Shown one piece after another: positions 51,734 to 59,767 of a stretch of 64,000 nt of DNA. Origin of the DNA: Firm-13 sp037143795 (GTDB lineage: Bacteria > Bacillota > Clostridia > Saccharofermentanales > Saccharofermentanaceae); NCBI GenBank assembly GCA_037143795.1, contig JBAWXZ010000017.1:1-64000 (forward strand), in the 5' to 3' direction. Each line of letters begins with the position of its first letter. Within the stretch, counting starts at the first letter, position 1. The notes beneath the pieces are model-generated. The model was not told the origin of the DNA. It saw nothing but the letters and a program-made list of their open reading frames with translations, and ran no database searches. The position numbers and the translations under genes are program-made.

Positions 51734-54265
51734 ATGAAAGTCGTTATCATCGGCGGAGTTGCCGGAGGGGCCAGTGCGGCCACACGTTTACGTCGTTTGT
51801 CTGAAGATGCAGAAATTATCCTTTTTGAAAAAGGCGAGTATATTTCCTACGCCAATTGCGGACTGCCCTATTATCTGGGCGGTACTATTACCGACAGGGA
51901 ACGTTTGATTGTTACCAAGGCGGAACTTCTTCGCGACCGGTTTGCGGTGGATGTCCGTGTAAAAAGTGAAGTTGTTTCAATCAACCGGGATAAGAAGACC
52001 GTTACTGTGCACGACCTCAGTGTAAACAGGACATATGACGAATCATATGATAAGCTTTTGCTTTCGCCTGGCGCCAATCCGAAAGTTTTTGATTTGCCCG
52101 GCGTGAGATCCGAAGGGATATTCACGCTGCGCACACTTACCGATACTTATGTGATTGATGACTATATCCGCCTGAAGGACCCTAAGCGTGCCGTTATTGT
52201 AGGCGGCGGGTTTATCGGCGTTGAAATGGCTGAGAACCTCAAGGAACGCGGACTTGATGTAACCCTGGTGGAATTTATGGATCAGGTGCTGACTTTCCTC
52301 GACAAGGAAATGGCGATCCCGATTCATCAGAATCTCCGCGAAAACGGTATTCACCTGCGTCTGGGTGTTGGCGTAAAGAGCTTTTCACTGACCGAATGCA
52401 GAGTGAAGGGACCCGAAGTCTGCAGGCCGGTAACCCTGACACTGTCCGATGATTCGCAGTTGACAGCCGACCTTGTCATTCTCTGTACCGGAGTAGTTCC
52501 GGACAGCAGCCTTGCAACCGGTGCTGGCCTGTCAACAGGCGTCGGCGGATGTATTCAGGTTGACGATCAGTTCCACACGACGGATCCGGATATTTTCGCC
52601 GTAGGGGATGCGATCTGTGTGAAGAGTATGATCAGCGGAAAAGATGTGCTGATTCCTTTGGCCGGACCTGCCAATAAGCAGGGACGCGAAGCTGCTGAAA
52701 TTATTGTTACCGGACATGCAGATGCAACTTCCGGCAGGAGTGCCCGCTTCGTTCAGGGCAGCAGTGTTGTTAAAATTTTCGACCTGATTGCTGCTTCAAC
52801 AGGCTTTTCCGAGAAGCAGCTTCAAAAAGAAGGCATTGCTTACCAGAAGACATATGTCCACCCTACGAGTCACTCAAATTACTACCCTAACGCCACCAAT
52901 ATGAGTATGAAGATGCTCTTTGACGCAGACGGCAAAATTTTGGGGGCACAGGCAGTCGGTTATGAAGGCGTTGACAAGCGCATTGATGTTCTTGCCACTG
53001 TACTCCGGCTCGGCGGCACTGTATATGACCTCGAAGACCTTGAACTCTGCTATGCGCCGCCTGTATCCTCGGCTAAAGATCCGGTGAATATGCTCGGTTT
53101 TACTGCCGCCAATATTCTGAAGGGTGATATGAGGGTTATCTATCCCGAACAGGTTGATGGACTCCTTGCTTCCGGCGCCTATTTTCTCGATGTCAGTACC
53201 AAAGATGAGTTTGCGATGGGTTCCGTTCCCGGAGCCGTTTCCATCCCGATCGATGAGCTTCGCGGCAGACTTTCCGATATTCCTAAAGATCAGCCGGTAT
53301 ATGTTTTCTGCCGGGTTGGCCTAAGAGGATATATTGCTTCCCGTATGCTCACCCAGCACGGGGTGGATGCCTATAATCTGAGCGGTGGATACCGTACATA
53401 TAATGTGGTTCGTCAGGAGGAAAAAGCGATGAAGCAGGACAATAATGACAAGGAAAAGACATCGGCAGCTACAGTAGTGGTGGCTCCGCCTGTCCCCGTC
53501 CATGCACCGCTGCCCGCCAAAACCCTGACAGTGGATGCCTGCGGGCTTTCCTGCCCGGGTCCGATCATGAAGGTGGCCCAGGGCATGAAAGATCTGCTGC
53601 CCGGTGAAGTTCTTCATATTACGGCAACAGACCCTGCCTTTGCGTCTGATATTAATGTCTGGTGTGAAAGAACCGGAAATACACTTCTTGCGATCAGACG
53701 CGATAAGGGTGTCTATACAGTGGACCTTCAAAAGGGAACGGCTGCTGCAGGAACTGAGAATGTTCCGAATCCAGCCTGTTCAGCTCCTGCATCAGGCAAT
53801 GATAAGACGATGGTTATTTTCAGCGGTGACCTTGATAAGGCACTGGCTGCATTTATTATTGCCAATGGTGCTGCTTCGATGGGCCGGAAAGTTACATTGT
53901 TCTTTACTTTCTGGGGACTCAATATATTGAGAAAAAGCACCCATGTACCTGTTAAGAAGAATCTGATTGAGAAAATGTTTGGATTTATGATGCCGCGCGG
54001 TGCCGGTAAACTGGGCCTTTCCCGCATGAACATGGGCGGTATTGGAGCCAAAATGATCAAAGGCATCATGAAACAGAAGAATGTCCAGTCACTCGAAGAA
54101 CTGATCCAGGCTGCGATGGCATCCGGTGTAAGGGTTCTGGCCTGCCAGATGTCGATGGACCTTATGGGAATTAAGGAGGAAGAGCTTCTTGATGGAGTCG
54201 AACTTGCCGGAGTTGCTACATTCCTTGGCTCGGCCGAACTTTCCGATACGAATCTGTTCATCTGA
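51734..54265 (+). CDS. CoA-disulfide reductase-rhodanese-TusA-DsrE fusion protein
   Basis: 843 aa in four parts. Residues 1-445: FAD/NAD(P)H pyridine-nucleotide disulfide oxidoreductase with G-G-V-A-G-G-A-S-A-A-T and the single redox Cys C42 (Y-A-N-C-G-L-P-Y-Y), as in CoA-disulfide reductases. About 460-555: rhodanese domain with C526 in F-C-R-V-G-L-R-G. About 595-670: TusA domain with C-G-L-S-C-P-G-P-I, C607. About 690-843: DsrE-like domain with V-F-F-like strands and C804 in L-A-C-Q-M-S. This is a sulfur-relay chain on one polypeptide, likely to handle persulfides or CoA disulfides under oxidative or sulfide stress. AGGAGG precedes the ATG; TATAAT lies at 51663-51668. Confidence 0.94.
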   Translation: MKVVIIGGVAGGASAATRLRRLSEDAEIILFEKGEYISYANCGLPYYLGGTITDRERLIVTKAELLRDRFAVDVRVKSEVVSINRDKKTVTVHDLSVNRTYDESYDKLLLSPGANPKVFDLPGVRSEGIFTLRTLTDTYVIDDYIRLKDPKRAVIVGGGFIGVEMAENLKERGLDVTLVEFMDQVLTFLDKEMAIPIHQNLRENGIHLRLGVGVKSFSLTECRVKGPEVCRPVTLTLSDDSQLTADLVILCTGVVPDSSLATGAGLSTGVGGCIQVDDQFHTTDPDIFAVGDAICVKSMISGKDVLIPLAGPANKQGREAAEIIVTGHADATSGRSARFVQGSSVVKIFDLIAASTGFSEKQLQKEGIAYQKTYVHPTSHSNYYPNATNMSMKMLFDADGKILGAQAVGYEGVDKRIDVLATVLRLGGTVYDLEDLELCYAPPVSSAKDPVNMLGFTAANILKGDMRVIYPEQVDGLLASGAYFLDVSTKDEFAMGSVPGAVSIPIDELRGRLSDIPKDQPVYVFCRVGLRGYIASRMLTQHGVDAYNLSGGYRTYNVVRQEEKAMKQDNNDKEKTSAATVVVAPPVPVHAPLPAKTLTVDACGLSCPGPIMKVAQGMKDLLPGEVLHITATDPAFASDINVWCERTGNTLLAIRRDKGVYTVDLQKGTAAAGTENVPNPACSAPASGNDKTMVIFSGDLDKALAAFIIANGAASMGRKVTLFFTFWGLNILRKSTHVPVKKNLIEKMFGFMMPRGAGKLGLSRMNMGGIGAKMIKGIMKQKNVQSLEELIQAAMASGVRVLACQMSMDLMGIKEEELLDGVELAGVATFLGSAELSDTNLFI

Positions 54266-54444
54266 TCAGACAGGGCGGCATCACTGTTAAGGCTGCACCC
54301 CGGAAATTCCTTGGATGCGGCGGATAGGGTGATTTGCGTCGGAATGATGGTTAAAGACCCCTTCCAGGATGATACGGCGGCATCCGGTGTTATACATACC
54401 GGTCCTGATCATCAGAACTGAAGAGTTGTGTTTTATCAAATGTA

Positions 54445-54490
54445 AAAGAGCGGCTGCACTTTGAAATGAAGTGCAGCCGCTCTTTTTATG
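54445..54490. terminator. Bidirectional terminator between the fusion gene and the DUF4349 gene
   Basis: A perfect 17-bp stem, AAAGAGCGGCTGCACTT with its complement, 7-base loop, T-rich on both sides. It serves the convergent genes on either side. The rest of 54266-54554 holds nothing else recognisable. Confidence 0.95.
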
Positions 54491-54554
54491 TCAATATATT
54501 GTAGATTTTCCCGGAACAATAGTCGCCTTTTTACTTTTTTTGAAAATACGGCAA

Positions 54555-55508
54555 TTATGGCTGTTTCCGCTGATTCTTTTTCTTTTTGCTGCGTTTGACA
54601 CAGACGATGATAACGACAACCACTATACCGATGATAATTATTGGAATAATCATATAACTGATTGCGATAAATATCACTCCGAGCGCATTTACTGTGAAGC
54701 TCAAGCTGTTCGAGAACCCCTTCTGGACGTTCTGCCAGATATAGTCGAAACTCCAGCGGGCCAGAAGACCGCTGTTTTTATCCGCTTCAGGAGTTACGGG
54801 CGGAGGGGTAGGCTGCGTTATCGTGATCGTCACGGTGGAGTAACCAACCTGATTATCCATCAATCGAAGCTGGCCCTTGTATTCTTCGATTTGCATCTGG
54901 ACACTGTCAAGCTGCTGGCGGACATTAAGAATATCCTCGATTTTGACAGCCTGTGCCATAATAGCCAACAGCTGGGCTTCCTGAGCCTGGGCGTTGGTGA
55001 GACGTGACTGTATGTCGACATACTGGGCTGTAACATCCTGGGAGCCCATACTCGAAGAAAGAACGTCTCCTATAGTTCCGACATGCTCGGTGAATTCTTT
55101 GAGTTTGTCAGGCGGGATTCGCACTGTAATGGATCCCTGGGCTGAATTTTCATACTGGTTGTAACTGGAATTGGAAACATATCCGCCGAGTTCAGCGGCC
55201 TTATTTCCGATATCCGTAATCGCATTGCTGGCATTTTCCGCCTCAAGGGCCATGTTGACAGTGTAGATAATTTTTTTGCCGGAGTCAGCGACATTACCCG
55301 GGTCAAGAATGACGGCATCACCGTTCGGAGCAGCAGCTGCTGTGGTTGTTGAAGCAGGTTCAGCACCGCCCTCGTCTGTCTTAGCCCCGGCATAATTATC
55401 TGTCTGCGCTGCGGCATTAGTTGTTGAAGAAGTGGAAGCAGAAGAACAGCCCGACAGAATAAAAATAAGAGATAAAAAAATTGCAAGGATTCTTAGTTTT
55501 TTCAGCAT
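54555..55508 (-). CDS. DUF4349 lipoprotein
   Basis: 317 aa. Lipoprotein signal ending F-I-L-S-G-C with Cys20, then a Ser/Thr/Ala/Gly-rich linker of about 60 residues. The DUF4349 domain follows: K-I-I-Y-T-V-N-M-A-L-E-A, G-G-Y-V-S-N-S-S, I-T-V-R-I-P-P-D-K-L, V-D-I-Q-S-R-L and a coiled coil (about 165-205). A C-terminal membrane helix (about 275-300) ends in a Lys-rich tail, so the protein is anchored at both ends. Function is not established; such proteins are common in Bacillota. It has an AGGAGG site and its own terminator. Confidence 0.88.
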   Translation of the reverse strand: MLKKLRILAIFLSLIFILSGCSSASTSSTTNAAAQTDNYAGAKTDEGGAEPASTTTAAAAPNGDAVILDPGNVADSGKKIIYTVNMALEAENASNAITDIGNKAAELGGYVSNSSYNQYENSAQGSITVRIPPDKLKEFTEHVGTIGDVLSSSMGSQDVTAQYVDIQSRLTNAQAQEAQLLAIMAQAVKIEDILNVRQQLDSVQMQIEEYKGQLRLMDNQVGYSTVTITITQPTPPPVTPEADKNSGLLARWSFDYIWQNVQKGFSNSLSFTVNALGVIFIAISYMIIPIIIIGIVVVVIIVCVKRSKKKKNQRKQP

Positions 55509-55715
55509 AGCAAAAACCTCCTTTTCAATATCTACAGTATGTGCAAATTAAACCCAAGTGTCAATATTGTTTTATAATAACTATTCATATTGTTAAGTTA
55601 AAGTATCCAAAGATAACTTGGCTGAGACTATTGCGCATCCCGTTCCACTTTGGTATAATCTTTTCCGTTGGTTACGCTTTAGTTTGTGTCCAGAGCACGC
55701 GTACAGCATGGCTAT

Positions 55716-55789
55716 TGCCGAATTGTGTAACGGTAGCACGACTGCCTCTGGAGCAGTTTGTTGGGGTTCGAATCCCTGTTCGGCAGCCA
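55716..55789 (+). tRNA. tRNA-Gln, anticodon CTG
   Basis: Acceptor TGCCGAA pairs with TTCGGCA before the G discriminator and encoded CCA. The anticodon arm is ACTGC-CTCTGGA-GCAGT, giving CTG, which reads CAG. The T arm contains GGTTCGAATCC. Normal 74-base length including CCA. Confidence 0.95.
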
Positions 55790-55790
55790 A

Positions 55791-55834
55791 AAGAGAAAAC
55801 CCCGGGATGAAGATCCCGGGGTTTTCTCTTTGTC
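55791..55834 (+). terminator. First terminator after tRNA-Gln
   Basis: AAGAGAAAACCCCGGGA pairs perfectly with TCCCGGGGTTTTCTCTT, a 17-bp stem. The stem itself carries the T-rich tail. Confidence 0.93.
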
Positions 55835-55867
55835 ACGCCAATATAGTATTCGATTTATCGGCAAGGA

Positions 55868-55911
55868 AAGACCGCGTCCGGAGGAATTCTCCCGGACGCG
55901 GTCTTCTTTTT
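55868..55911. terminator. Second terminator, between tRNA-Gln and adhE
   Basis: AAGACCGCGTCCGG pairs with CCGGACGCGGTCTT and is followed by CTTTTT on the plus strand. On the minus strand it could help end adhE. It is placed between convergent units. Confidence 0.9.
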
Positions 55912-55958
55912 GTAACATAATGCCTTTAAGGAGTAATTTTCAAAAATAAACATATGGC

Positions 55959-58607
55959 TTAATAGATTTTTTCGAAAATTTCCTTAATCTCACAGACAAG
56001 GGGAGAACGCGGGTTCGTTCCGGTGCACTGGTCCTCGAAGGCTTTCACGGAGAGACCTTCGAGATCCCTGAAGTAATCTTTCTCTGATATTCCGTTCTCG
56101 GAGACTTTAGTCGGAATGTGAAGTCTGCCGTTCAGGTCGCGTATGGCGGACACAAGAGCGGCAACACCTTCCTCGGTTGTTTCGAACCTGAGGCCTACAT
56201 GTCTGGCAATTTCTGCATAACGCTTGTCAGCGATGAATGTCTCATACTTAGGGAAAGAGACAAATTTGGTCGGCTTCCGGGCGTTGTATTCGATGACATA
56301 AGGCAGCAGGATAGCATTTGCCCGGCCGTGCGGGATATGGAATTCTCCGCCGAGTTTATGTGCCATCGAGTGATTGATGCCAAGGAAGGCATTGGAAAAA
56401 GCCATGCCTGCAATACAGGAAGCGTTATGCATTTTTTCCCTGGCCTTGCGGTTTGTGGGGTTCTCATACGATTCAATCAGGTTTTCAAAAACCAGTTTGA
56501 TGGCGTGAAGTGCCAGGCCGTCCGTATAATCTGAGGCAAATGTAGAAACGTATGCTTCGATAGCGTGGGTCAGGACGTCCATTCCGGTATCTGCCGTAAT
56601 GCTTTTAGGGACAGACATCACGAAGTCAGGATCAATGATTGCGACATCCGGTGTCAGTTCATAATCTGCCAGAGGATACTTGACGCTGGCTTCCTTGTCT
56701 GAGATAACAGCAAATGAGGTAACTTCAGAGCCGGTTCCGCTTGTGGTTGGAATTGCAACAAGCTTCGCCTTGCGACCCATGTGGGGGAATTTGATGATTC
56801 TTTTTCTGATATCCATAAACTTCAGGGTCAGTGATTTAAAATCAAGATCCGGATTCTCATAGAACATCCACATTCCTTTGGCTGCATCCATCGAAGATCC
56901 TCCGCCGAGAGCAATGATGACATCCGGCTGGAATCGTTTCATCGCTTCTACACCGCGGTATATGGTCTGGATGTCAGGATCCGGCTCGACATCGGAGAAA
57001 ATTTCACAGTGGACATATTCCTTGCGCTTTCTCAGATAATAGAGAACCTTGTCAACATAACCGAATTTAACCATCGATGGATCCGTAACGATAAAGGCCT
57101 TGGTGATGTTCGGCATTTTCTCCAGGTACTGTGTGGAATCAAATTCGAAAAAGATTTTTTCAGGAATTTTGAACCACTGCATATTACTCCTCCTCTGGGC
57201 GACTCTCTTCCTGTTAACAAGATTGACGGCCGAGACGTTGGAAGAGGTGGAGTTCTTGCCATAGGATCCGCAGCCAAGTGTAAGTGAAGGCATATTTGTA
57301 TTATATATATCGCCGATAGCGCCATGGGAGGAAGGGGAGTTAATAATAAGACGGCTTGCCTTGAGGCGGGAGGAATATGCACTTATTACATCTTTGTCCT
57401 CTGCATGTATTACTGCAGAGTGCCCGAGTCCGCCGAATTCAATGACTCTTTCAGCAGTTGAAATGCCTTCTTCGGTTGAGTTTACGACATAATAGGCAAG
57501 AATAGGACTGAGTTTCTCAACGGAAAGCGGAAAGGAAGGGCCAACTCCGGTGAGCTTGGCAAGCAGAATCTTGGTGTTCCCGGGAACATCGATTCCGGCG
57601 AATTTTGCGATGTCGTATGCAGTCTGTCCAACGATGGATGGAACAACGGAAGGATGCGGACCGGCTTTGATGACGGCATTTTCCAACTTTTGCTTGTCCT
57701 CATCAGAAAGGAATACACAGGCATTCTCTTTCATATATGTTTCGAATTCGTCTGCAATCTCAATATCAACGATCGCGGATTGTTCAGATGCGCAGATCAT
57801 TCCGTTGTCAAATGTCTTGGACATCATCAGATCCGTTGCGGCCCGCTTAACATTGGCTGATTTGTGAATGTAGCAGGGAACGTTGCCCGGACCGACGCCG
57901 AGAGCAGGCTTTCCTGTGCTGTAAGCCGACTGGACCATTGCTGATCCGCCTGTCGCAAGGACCATAGCAACTCCGGGGTGATTCATGAGGAGCGTTGTCG
58001 CATCGATGGAAGGTGTCTTGACCCACTGTATACAGTTCATAGGGGCTCCGGCAGCAATGGCGGCATCGTACATGATTTTAGCTGCCATGGAGCTGCATTT
58101 CTGTGCAGAAGGATGGAAAGCGAAAATAATAGGATTTCTTGTTTTAATTGAAATGAGGATTTTGAACATAGTTGTCGATGTCGGGTTGGTCACCGGAGTG
58201 ACGGCACATACGACGCCGACCGGCTCGGCGATTTCAACATAATCTTCATATTCATTCTGCTCAACGACGCCGACCGTTTTTGCACCTTTTATACTGTGAT
58301 ACACATACTCGGTTGCAAAGATATTCTTTGTTACCTTATCCTCGAAAACACCGCGTCCCGTTTCATCAACTGCAGCTCGGGCAAGAGTAAGATGCGCTTC
58401 GAGTCCTGCTTCGGACATTGCCTTGACAATGCTGTCAACTTCTTCCTGAGACATGGTCAGAAATTGATCCAGAGCCTTTTTGCCGTTTGCAACCAGTTCG
58501 TCTATCTGTCCGGCAATCGTGTTTGCTTCTGAAATCAGGGGTGCCGGGGTTGGTTCAGTAGGGTTGCTGACTTTTGCAGATGATGTTTTTGTTGTTGTAG
58601 CTGCCAT
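55959..58607 (-). CDS. adhE: Bifunctional aldehyde-alcohol dehydrogenase AdhE
   Basis: 882 aa, full length. N-terminal CoA-acylating aldehyde dehydrogenase (about 30-450) with the catalytic Cys in F-D-N-G-M-I-C-A-S-E-Q, and C-terminal iron-dependent alcohol dehydrogenase (about 480-882) with the NAD loop G-G-G-S-S-M-D-A-A-K and ligands in D-T-G-M-D-V-L-T-H-A-I-E-A and H-S-M-A-H-K-L-G-G-E-F-H-I-P-H-G. It makes ethanol from acetyl-CoA, re-oxidising two NADH, and forms long spirosomes. A 25-residue Thr/Ser/Pro-rich leader precedes the usual N-terminus. GGAGGAG precedes the ATG. Divergent from a DeoR regulator. Confidence 0.97.
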   Translation of the reverse strand: MAATTTKTSSAKVSNPTEPTPAPLISEANTIAGQIDELVANGKKALDQFLTMSQEEVDSIVKAMSEAGLEAHLTLARAAVDETGRGVFEDKVTKNIFATEYVYHSIKGAKTVGVVEQNEYEDYVEIAEPVGVVCAVTPVTNPTSTTMFKILISIKTRNPIIFAFHPSAQKCSSMAAKIMYDAAIAAGAPMNCIQWVKTPSIDATTLLMNHPGVAMVLATGGSAMVQSAYSTGKPALGVGPGNVPCYIHKSANVKRAATDLMMSKTFDNGMICASEQSAIVDIEIADEFETYMKENACVFLSDEDKQKLENAVIKAGPHPSVVPSIVGQTAYDIAKFAGIDVPGNTKILLAKLTGVGPSFPLSVEKLSPILAYYVVNSTEEGISTAERVIEFGGLGHSAVIHAEDKDVISAYSSRLKASRLIINSPSSHGAIGDIYNTNMPSLTLGCGSYGKNSTSSNVSAVNLVNRKRVAQRRSNMQWFKIPEKIFFEFDSTQYLEKMPNITKAFIVTDPSMVKFGYVDKVLYYLRKRKEYVHCEIFSDVEPDPDIQTIYRGVEAMKRFQPDVIIALGGGSSMDAAKGMWMFYENPDLDFKSLTLKFMDIRKRIIKFPHMGRKAKLVAIPTTSGTGSEVTSFAVISDKEASVKYPLADYELTPDVAIIDPDFVMSVPKSITADTGMDVLTHAIEAYVSTFASDYTDGLALHAIKLVFENLIESYENPTNRKAREKMHNASCIAGMAFSNAFLGINHSMAHKLGGEFHIPHGRANAILLPYVIEYNARKPTKFVSFPKYETFIADKRYAEIARHVGLRFETTEEGVAALVSAIRDLNGRLHIPTKVSENGISEKDYFRDLEGLSVKAFEDQCTGTNPRSPLVCEIKEIFEKIY

Positions 58608-58675
58608 TGTGCTCCTCCAAAACGATTTTCATTTGCTTTTGCATTCTTTCGAATTCTTTTGTTTGACCTGCGATC

Positions 58676-58714
58676 ATTATAAATATGTTTTCAAATAAAG
58701 TCATTTGTACAAAT
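58676..58714 (-). promoter_or_regulatory. adhE promoter with overlapping palindrome
   Basis: On the minus strand TATAAT is at 58681-58676; the expected -35 at about 58704-58699 is weak and is overlapped by the perfect 12-bp palindrome ATTTGTACAAAT at 58703-58714. The site could bind a repressor. It does not match the Rex consensus (TTGTTAA-N4-TTAACAA) closely. Confidence 0.5.
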
Positions 58715-58810
58715 TAACCAAAAAATTCATAGAAATCCATAAATCTTTGGTTTGCTATTCATTGAAAGCATTTTCAGTTGCAGACATCAGCGGCAGTAGG
58801 ATAGATGCGA

Positions 58811-58827
58811 ATTTTCGAAACGAAAAT
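58811..58827. promoter_or_regulatory. 17-bp perfect palindrome in the adhE/DeoR gap
   Basis: ATTTTCG-AAA-CGAAAAT, seven exact pairs around three bases, lies six bases before the -35 box of the DeoR gene. Symmetry and place suggest an operator, perhaps for the DeoR protein itself. Confidence 0.6.
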
Positions 58828-58833
58828 CATTTG

Positions 58834-58862
58834 TTGACAATCTGCAAATTAATTGATAGGAT
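58834..58862 (+). promoter_or_regulatory. Promoter of the DeoR-family gene
   Basis: Consensus TTGACA at 58834-58839, 17-base spacer, TAGGAT at 58857-58862. This places the transcript start about 65 bases before the ATG. Confidence 0.75.
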
Positions 58863-58935
58863 TTGTATCGATGTAAAAATCATTAGTAACAAATTGATTT
58901 GAATATTTTCACTAGGACCGTTGCTGGAGGCAGGT

Positions 58936-59730
58936 ATGATTAATCTTGAAAGACGAAAAAGAATTCTGGAACTTTTAGAAAAGGAAGGACAGGTAACAAC
59001 CCTGGCGCTTGAAGACAGCCTTGGTGTTACCGGTGCAACCATTCGATCCGATTTGCGTGAGATGGATCGGGAAGGTGCAATTGTACGCTTTCACGGAGGA
59101 GCCGCACTGGCAGATCAGAGCCGGTTGACTTCACCGAATCAGAACTATATGAGAAGAAGCGTTATGCATGTTGCGGAAAAAATGATGATTGGTAAAGAAG
59201 CCGCAAAGCTTGTTTCCGATGGGGAAACGATCTTTTTGGATGCCAGTTCAACTGTTTTCTATATGCTTCCCTATATAAATCATGTAGAAAACTTGACAAT
59301 AGTGACCAATGGCATTCATACTGCCATGGAGATTCAACGGTATAGTAATTTTAAAACGGTTTTGGTTGGAGGCGTGCTGCGTTCCCATTCCGGTGCTATT
59401 GAAGGTCTTTTGTGCGAGGAAATGCTGAGAAAAATCAGTGGTGACAGTTATTTTGTCTCCGGCAATGGTTTTTCACTTGCTGCGGGACTTACTGGTAATA
59501 ATTTCTATGAACTCGAACTCAAACGCCGCTTTGCGGAGAAATGCCGGAGAAGGATTGCCTTGATAGATTCAAGCAAGCTTTGCAATGATTCGACTTCGTC
59601 TTTTATTCCAAGTGAGCAGGTAGATGTATTAATAACGGATTCCGGCATTGCACCGGATCAGATTCGAAGAGTTCGTGAGGCGGGCATTGAGTTGATTGTC
59701 GCGCAGATGGATGAACTGAATCAGAACTGA
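58936..59730 (+). CDS. DeoR-family transcriptional regulator
   Basis: 264 aa from ATG at 58936, with CTGGAGGC upstream; a TTG at 58921 would add five residues but overlaps that site. N-terminal DeoR helix-turn-helix (R-R-K-R-I-L-E-L-L-E-K-E-G-Q-V...V-T-G-A-T-I-R-S-D-L-R-E-M) and the DeoR sensor domain with the sugar-phosphate-binding pattern D-A-S-S-T-V, V-T-N-G-I-H-T-A, G-G-V-L-R-S-H-S-G-A-I-E-G and I-D-S-S-K-L. It lies divergent to adhE and just before a helicase gene, so either its own regulon is remote or it controls adhE. Confidence 0.92.
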   Translation: MINLERRKRILELLEKEGQVTTLALEDSLGVTGATIRSDLREMDREGAIVRFHGGAALADQSRLTSPNQNYMRRSVMHVAEKMMIGKEAAKLVSDGETIFLDASSTVFYMLPYINHVENLTIVTNGIHTAMEIQRYSNFKTVLVGGVLRSHSGAIEGLLCEEMLRKISGDSYFVSGNGFSLAAGLTGNNFYELELKRRFAEKCRRRIALIDSSKLCNDSTSSFIPSEQVDVLITDSGIAPDQIRRVREAGIELIVAQMDELNQN

Positions 59731-59767
59731 AGCGGTGTTTATCCGCTTCTATTAGTCAGGAGAAAAT

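Noticed and set aside
55593..55949. Short open frames across tRNA-Gln and its terminators
   Set aside because: They overlap a tRNA and two perfect hairpins, so they are not genes.
58703..58714. Rex operator before adhE
   Set aside because: ATTTGTACAAAT is symmetric but lacks the spacing and TTAACAA half of the Rex consensus.
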